A model generated the notes under the pieces. It ran no database searches. It was not told the DNA's origin and saw nothing but the letters and a program-made list of their open reading frames with translations. From positions 1-49,837 of the forward strand of contig JANQQA010000145.1 in the NCBI GenBank assembly GCA_028285205.1: a DNA stretch of 49,837 nucleotides, given 5' to 3'. How positions within the stretch are numbered: position 1 is the first letter of the stretch; every line of letters starts with the position of its first letter. Made by a program: the position numbers and the translations under genes. Origin of the DNA: Bythopirellula sp. Its GTDB lineage: Bacteria; Planctomycetota; Planctomycetia; Pirellulales; Lacipirellulaceae. This document shows, piece after piece, positions 44,935 to 49,837 of the stretch.

Positions 44935-47622
44935 ATGGCAGTCCGCAATCTTGAGAAGATATTTCGCGCGCAAAGCGTTGCGATCATTGGTGCCAGCCAG
45001 AACGAGTCGAGTCTGGGCCATACCGTAGTACGCAACGTGCTCGGCGGCGGCTTCGAGGGCGACGTGTTCCCGGTGAATCCGAAGTATAAGACGATTGACG
45101 GGCTGCGCTGTTACGCGCGGATCGCCGATTTACCGGCGCCCGCTGACATGGCGATCATCTGCACACCTGCCGCGACCGTGCCCGCCGTTGTCCGTGAATG
45201 CGGCGAGGCGGGCATCATGGGACTGGTGATCATTTCAGCGGGCTTCCGAGAGTCGGGCACCAGCGGGGCTGAGCTGGAAGAAGTCGTCCTGCGCGAGGCA
45301 GCTGCGTTTGATGGTTTGCGGATGATTGGGCCCAACTGTCTCGGGATTATGGCTCCGCACAATTCGCTCAACGCAAGCTTCGCTAGCGGATCGCCGTCAC
45401 GAGGTCACGTTGCATTTCTGTCACAGTCGGGTGCCGTCTGCACAGCGGTCCTCGATTGGGCGAAGCAGGAGCACATTGGATTCTCGTATTTCGTTTCCGT
45501 GGGCAACATGCTCGACGTGACGGTCGCCGACCTGATCGACTACTTTGCTTCCGATCCCTGGACCAAGTCGATCATCATGTACGTCGAATCAATCACCGAA
45601 GCTCGGGAGTTTATGTCGGCGGCCCGCGCTTTCGCGCGCCGCAAACCAATCATCGCGTACAAAGCCGGCCGCTTTGCCGAATCCGCACAGGCAGCGGCAT
45701 CGCACACTGGGGCGATGGCGGGCGTCGATACCGTCTATCAAGCGGCATTCAACCGAGCTGGGATCGTCCGCGTCATGGAGATGACCGACATCTTCGACTG
45801 TGCGGAGCTACTCGCTCGACAGAAGCTGCCCAAGGGCCCGCGGTTAGCAATTGTGACCAACGCAGGTGGGCCAGGCGTGATGGCCATCGATGCGCTGCTG
45901 GAATTGAAGGGCGCGCTGGCTCAACTGACCGACGAGACGATGGAGACCCTTAACCAACACCTGCCGCCCGCATGGTCGCACAACAATCCGGTCGACGTAT
46001 TGGGGGACGCGAGCCCACAGCGGCTGGCCAAAGCAGTCGATATCGTGCTGGCCGATGAGGGAGTGGACGCAGCGCTGGTGGTGTTCGCGCCGCAGGCCGT
46101 CAGTGAACCCACCGATGCGGCCGAAGCAGTAATTGAAATTGCCAAAACGAGCGGGAAACCGATTCTTACGTCGTGGATGGGCGGCGTCGCAATGCAGCCG
46201 GGCGTCGACCTGCTCAACGCCGCCTCGATCCCTACCTACCCCACGCCGGAAGCAGCTGTTCGTGCATTCATGTATCTGGTGACGTACGCGCGGACCCGCG
46301 AAGTGCTTAGCGAGACGCCACGCGATTTGTCGGTCAACTTCCCACTCAGCCGCAACAAGCGGAGGTTCGAGTTAGAGGCAAGCCTGGGCAACGGACAAGG
46401 CACGCTCAGCGAAGACGCCTCGAAGAATCTTCTCGAAGCTTACGAGATTCCCGTGGCGAAACCCCAGCAAGCCCGCAGTGCCGATGAAGCGGTTGAAGTC
46501 GCCAACGAGATTGGATATCCGGTGGCTTTGAAGGTGCTCTCGCCACAGATCACACACAAGACGGACGTCGGCGGCGTCGCACTCGATATTGCCAACGACG
46601 CCGAGGTGCGCGAAGCTTACGATCGCATCGTCTCACGTGCCCGAGAGCTCCGGCCTGATGCAACCGTCGAAGGGGTCACCGTGCAGAAAATGGTGACCAG
46701 CCCTGTCGGGCGCGAGTTGATTGTCGGCGCGAAACGCGATGCCGTCTTCGGGTCGGTGCTGTTGGTGGGAGCTGGAGGCACAGAAGCGGAGTTGTTCAAA
46801 GACATTGCTCTTGAGTTACCGCCGTTGAGTGAGCGTCTCGCGCGCAGGATGCTCGAATCGTTGCGGTCGTGGCCGCTGCTGACCGGATATCGCGGCCGTC
46901 CGCCGGTAAACATCGATCGCCTGGTCGAGGTGCTGATGAGAATCTCGTATCTGATCGCAGATTCTCCCGAAATCAGCGAAATGGACGTCAATCCGCTGCT
47001 CGTCACTCCGGACGATGTGATCGCTCTTGATGCTCGGATAATCGTTGATCCTGAACTGCTGAAGCGTCGGCCGGAACCATATTCACACTTGGCCATCCAT
47101 CCTTACCCGGAGGAGTACACACGCACCGCGGAGCTCAAAGATGGTACTCAAGTGCTTCTGCGAGCAATCAAGCCAGAAGATGAGCCAATGTGGCACGAAC
47201 TGCTGAAATCTTGCTCAGAGGAATCCATCTGGTATCGCTTCATGCGGATATTCAAGGAAGCGAGCCATGAGATGGCCGCTCGTTTCTGCTACATCGATTA
47301 CGATCGTGAAATCGCTATTGTGGCCGAACTGGAGCGCGATGGTGAGCGTAAGCTGATCGGAGTCGGCAGATTGGTGGCGGATGCCGATCATACCGAGGCG
47401 GAGTACGCCGTGCTTGTTGCCGATGCCTATCAAGGGCGCGGGTTGGGCGGGCTGTTGACCGACTACTGCCTCGAGATTTGCAAGTCTTGGGGAATCCGCT
47501 CGGTAGTGATTGAGTCTGCCCCTGACAACCGGAAGATGCTACGCATGTCTGAGGGCCGAGGTTTCACGATTGAACGCTGCGACACCAACGGCATCGCCAT
47601 TGGTCGTGTTGCGCTCGATTAG
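44935..47622 (+). CDS. ADP-forming acyl-CoA synthetase fused to GNAT acetyltransferase
   Basis: 895 residues. A CoA-binding domain (residues 1-130, SVAIIGASQNESSLG), a succinyl-CoA-synthetase-like region with SHTGAMAG (His257) and an ATP-grasp part (about 470-700) lie in that order. A GNAT domain follows (about 715-895), with YQGRGLGG for acetyl-CoA. The layout matches Pat/PatZ lysine acetyltransferases, which regulate acetyl-CoA synthetase. In the classical Pat proteins the catalytic His is said to be lost. Here His257 is kept, so the synthetase part may be active, and the protein may act on acetate metabolism and signal by acetylation. The start ATG is 44935. It has no obvious ribosome site. 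Confidence 0.9.
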   Translation: MAVRNLEKIFRAQSVAIIGASQNESSLGHTVVRNVLGGGFEGDVFPVNPKYKTIDGLRCYARIADLPAPADMAIICTPAATVPAVVRECGEAGIMGLVIISAGFRESGTSGAELEEVVLREAAAFDGLRMIGPNCLGIMAPHNSLNASFASGSPSRGHVAFLSQSGAVCTAVLDWAKQEHIGFSYFVSVGNMLDVTVADLIDYFASDPWTKSIIMYVESITEAREFMSAARAFARRKPIIAYKAGRFAESAQAAASHTGAMAGVDTVYQAAFNRAGIVRVMEMTDIFDCAELLARQKLPKGPRLAIVTNAGGPGVMAIDALLELKGALAQLTDETMETLNQHLPPAWSHNNPVDVLGDASPQRLAKAVDIVLADEGVDAALVVFAPQAVSEPTDAAEAVIEIAKTSGKPILTSWMGGVAMQPGVDLLNAASIPTYPTPEAAVRAFMYLVTYARTREVLSETPRDLSVNFPLSRNKRRFELEASLGNGQGTLSEDASKNLLEAYEIPVAKPQQARSADEAVEVANEIGYPVALKVLSPQITHKTDVGGVALDIANDAEVREAYDRIVSRARELRPDATVEGVTVQKMVTSPVGRELIVGAKRDAVFGSVLLVGAGGTEAELFKDIALELPPLSERLARRMLESLRSWPLLTGYRGRPPVNIDRLVEVLMRISYLIADSPEISEMDVNPLLVTPDDVIALDARIIVDPELLKRRPEPYSHLAIHPYPEEYTRTAELKDGTQVLLRAIKPEDEPMWHELLKSCSEESIWYRFMRIFKEASHEMAARFCYIDYDREIAIVAELERDGERKLIGVGRLVADADHTEAEYAVLVADAYQGRGLGGLLTDYCLEICKSWGIRSVVIESAPDNRKMLRMSEGRGFTIERCDTNGIAIGRVALD

Positions 47623-47928
47623 TGCGGAGCGCGTTTGGACAAACGAATCAACGGATCGCAATCTACGGGTCCACCCACCGGGGTGGTCGTCTAAGCACGT
47701 GACGATTCTGCGCTAGTCGCCGCCCTCTCCCACTCGACTGCCGGCGGGGCCTAGCAATCATTGAGGGGCACATGCGCGTATTTGTCTTAGCGCGCGTTTA
47801 CGTCACATAAGCGTTTGCCGGCGGCGGCGTTCTGATCGGCATTTCAGCAGTCGCGGCGCGGCAATCGTTGGCATCCGGTTTGCACAGCTGTACGAGGTCA
47901 TGGCGATGTGAAGCGCGAGGGGAACACC
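47623..47928. other. Intergenic stretch before the second beta-helix gene
   Basis: About 306 bases. A short hairpin, CCACCC (47671-47676) and GGGTGG (47681-47686) around ACCG, lies 49 bases after the acyl-CoA synthetase stop. It may be a weak terminator but lacks a T-run. GAGGGG ahead of 47929 is the ribosome site of the next gene. No promoter stood out. Confidence 0.4.
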
Positions 47929-49837
47929 ATGATCCTAAGCCGCAAAGGTTGCAACCAGAATCGAAGACTCAATGCCCGCCGTCGTCGGCAGCGGGTGCAA
48001 CATAGAGGACTGACCGTCGAGCCTCTGGAATCACGGCGCCTACTGGCCACTATCGTGGTCGATACCCAATTCGATCTGGTGGACGTCGCGAACACTGCCA
48101 CAATCAGCGATCTTCCAGGGCCGGATTTGCAAGTCTCCCTGCGTGAGGCACTGTTGGCTGCGAACAACACACCAGGGATTGATCAGATTGAATTTGACTC
48201 GGCGGCGGTATTCGCTGATAGCCAGACAATTCTCCTCGACCACGGCCAGCTTAGAATTCGCGACTCGGTGAATCTGGTCGGTCCTGGCGCCGATCGACTG
48301 ACCATCGATGCCCAGGGTCAGTCGCGGGTGGTGCTCATCGGCAACAATAGCGCAGCGTCGCGACTCGATGTGTCGCTCAGTAGTCTGACGCTGACAGGCG
48401 GATTAACGACCGCCGACGGCGGCGGAATCCAGAACGCCTTCGAGAATCTCTCCCTCACGGAGATGCAAATTGTTGGCAATACCGCGGCCAACCGCGGCGG
48501 TGCGATTCACCATCAAGGTGGCGATCTGCACATCGAGAGCAGCACGATCGCAAACAATGCCGCAGCCAAGGGTGGCGGGCTCTGGACAAAGCTCGAAGAA
48601 GCAGACAAGACCACGTTGATCGTTAACTCAACCTTCTCGGGCAACACAGCTAGCGATCGCGGTGGCGGCATTGAGAACTTCCTCGGCGCGACGACTATTC
48701 AGAACAGTACAATCACGGCGAACAGCGCACCTACCGGTAGCGGGATCGCGAGCAAAGGGAACTCCAGTTCTGAGACGCGAATCGGTTCCAGTATCATTGC
48801 GGGCAATCTGTCCAGCGACATCGACTTTGTCGCTGGTCCGCTCAACACATTCGTAAGTTTGGGGTCCAACGTTGTCGGCTTGGGCACCGGTGCTGCCAAT
48901 TTTGACAACGACGATCAAACGAGTATCGTCGATCCAAAGCTGGAGGCGCTAGCCGACAACGGCGGCCCGACCCAAACGCATGCCCTGCTCGCAGATAGTC
49001 CGGCAATTGACTCGGGAGACAACAACCTCGGACTGTCGTTCGACCAGCGCGGCACGCCCTTCGTGCGGTCGAGTGGAGCGGACAGCGATGCTGGCGCTTT
49101 CGAGTTACAAGGACTGACCGGACCACTCGTCGTCGACATTGCAGTTGACGAAAGCGATGGCAACTTCAGCCCCGGCGACCTCAGTTTGCGGGAAGCCATT
49201 GAGCTGGCCAACAGCAACCCCGGCGTTGACGAGATTATGTTCGACACTGCCGGTGTGTTCGCCACCCAACGAACCATAGCGCTCCAGTTTGGCACGCTGT
49301 TGATCAGCGACGACGTCAACGTGACGGGCCCAGGAGCGACGCAGCTAACGATCGTCGGCCAGCCGGGGGCCGACTTGCTGATGATTGAAGATGGAGACCC
49401 TCGCAGCAATATCGATGTTTCGATTGCAGGACTGACGTTAACCGGTGCCGGACGGGCCGCGATCAACAGCATGGAAAACCTGAGAGTCCGCGATAGCCTC
49501 ATTACGGGGAACACACTGTGGGGAATACTCTCTGATTCGTCGGGACTCAATGACTTTTTCCGCAGAAACAAACTGGCAGTGATCAATAGCACCATCGAAA
49601 ACAACACCGATGGTGTGCAGACGTATGAGAGCTACGTCAACATTACCAACAGCCGCATTTCCGGGAACTCCAACTACGGCCTCTATGCAAACGAAGGCAA
49701 AGTGTCGGTTAATGTCAGCACGATTAGCGCGAATCGGGGCGGCGGCATCTACGCCAACAGCCCAGACTTAGAAGATGGTTTCGTCAAGGTTCAAGGAAGT
49801 CGGAACATCAATAACACTGCCCGCCGAGGCGGTATCT
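47929..49837 (+). CDS. Beta-helix surface protein with two CSLREA domains (3' end outside window)
   Basis: About 636 codons from the ATG at 47929 to the window edge; the rest is outside. GAGGGG lies just upstream. The basic N-terminus leads to EPLESRRLLA (31-40), a LEPR-xLL-like exported-protein motif, then SLREALLAAN (from residue 70). A second SLREA occurs near residue 419, so the protein is built of at least two repeats of about 350 residues. Between them is a beta-helix with motifs such as NTAANRGGAI, and DNGGPTQTHALLADSPAIDSG, the choice-of-anchor Q signature. It is the same family as the gene at the other end of the window. Secretion and adhesion are likely. Confidence 0.88.
   Translation, partial: MILSRKGCNQNRRLNARRRRQRVQHRGLTVEPLESRRLLATIVVDTQFDLVDVANTATISDLPGPDLQVSLREALLAANNTPGIDQIEFDSAAVFADSQTILLDHGQLRIRDSVNLVGPGADRLTIDAQGQSRVVLIGNNSAASRLDVSLSSLTLTGGLTTADGGGIQNAFENLSLTEMQIVGNTAANRGGAIHHQGGDLHIESSTIANNAAAKGGGLWTKLEEADKTTLIVNSTFSGNTASDRGGGIENFLGATTIQNSTITANSAPTGSGIASKGNSSSETRIGSSIIAGNLSSDIDFVAGPLNTFVSLGSNVVGLGTGAANFDNDDQTSIVDPKLEALADNGGPTQTHALLADSPAIDSGDNNLGLSFDQRGTPFVRSSGADSDAGAFELQGLTGPLVVDIAVDESDGNFSPGDLSLREAIELANSNPGVDEIMFDTAGVFATQRTIALQFGTLLISDDVNVTGPGATQLTIVGQPGADLLMIEDGDPRSNIDVSIAGLTLTGAGRAAINSMENLRVRDSLITGNTLWGILSDSSGLNDFFRRNKLAVINSTIENNTDGVQTYESYVNITNSRISGNSNYGLYANEGKVSVNVSTISANRGGGIYANSPDLEDGFVKVQGSRNINNTARRGGI

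Overview
The window looks like chromosome from a planctomycete, probably of the Pirellulales. The evidence is content rather than a marker gene: two DUF1559 pseudopilin-like proteins with an H-X9-DG tail, a DUF1549/DUF1553 cytochrome paired with a DUF1501 protein, secreted sulfatases, an ECF sigma factor overlapping a membrane Ser/Thr kinase, and two giant beta-helix proteins with LEPR-xLL-like and CSLREA N-termini. No rRNA, tRNA, IS element, phage gene or CRISPR array was seen. Many genes lack a strong Shine-Dalgarno site and several seem to start at GTG or TTG, so some starts are uncertain.

Layout. 1-1750 (minus, cut by the window edge) and 47929-49837 (plus, also cut) are secreted beta-helix proteins of one architecture. 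2058-5406 holds a DUF1559 protein facing an ECF sigma/kinase pair. 5516-18352 is a long minus-strand run: two sulfatases, a PhoD-like phosphatase, a GntP-type permease, a zinc alcohol dehydrogenase, an SDR dehydrogenase, and a DUF1549/DUF1553 plus DUF1501 pair. Read together it looks like a locus for desulfating and dephosphorylating an external substrate, importing a sugar acid and oxidising it. The permease/MDR/SDR trio has the same three enzyme classes as the E. coli L-idonate (idn) genes. The first sulfatase carries an in-frame TAA about 60 codons before its apparent natural end.

18353-19117 is a long non-coding stretch with clustered TGCAAAA palindromes and an extended -10 promoter for a second DUF1559 gene (19118-20230). 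20294-26683 is a glyoxylate-shunt locus: aceK, divergent from one 1408-residue protein that fuses malate synthase (N-terminal) to an ICL2-like isocitrate lyase (C-terminal). Two overlapping inverted repeats lie between them. 26829-27086 is a small DUF6489-like protein.

27493-32693 is a DUF2760 / Hsp70-like / Hsp70-like operon in which the two ATPases are tandem paralogues. 32814-37850 holds a sigma-70 factor divergent from a CarH/LitR-like regulator that has lost the expected cobalamin ligands, then a Nei-type glycosylase, a SpoIIE-type phosphatase, a PTPS/QueD-family protein and GTP cyclohydrolase I. 38204-41199 holds a FAS1 protein with a clear terminator, CsrA, and an exported tyrosine-phosphatase-like protein with a C-terminal haem motif. 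41481-47622 holds a Ca2+-type P-ATPase, a universal stress protein and an ADP-forming acyl-CoA synthetase/GNAT fusion.

The most interesting points are the malate synthase-isocitrate lyase fusion beside aceK, the ligand-less CarH-like regulator with repeated operator-like sites, the phosphatase-cytochrome fusion, the truncated sulfatase and the DUF2760/tandem-Hsp70 cassette.
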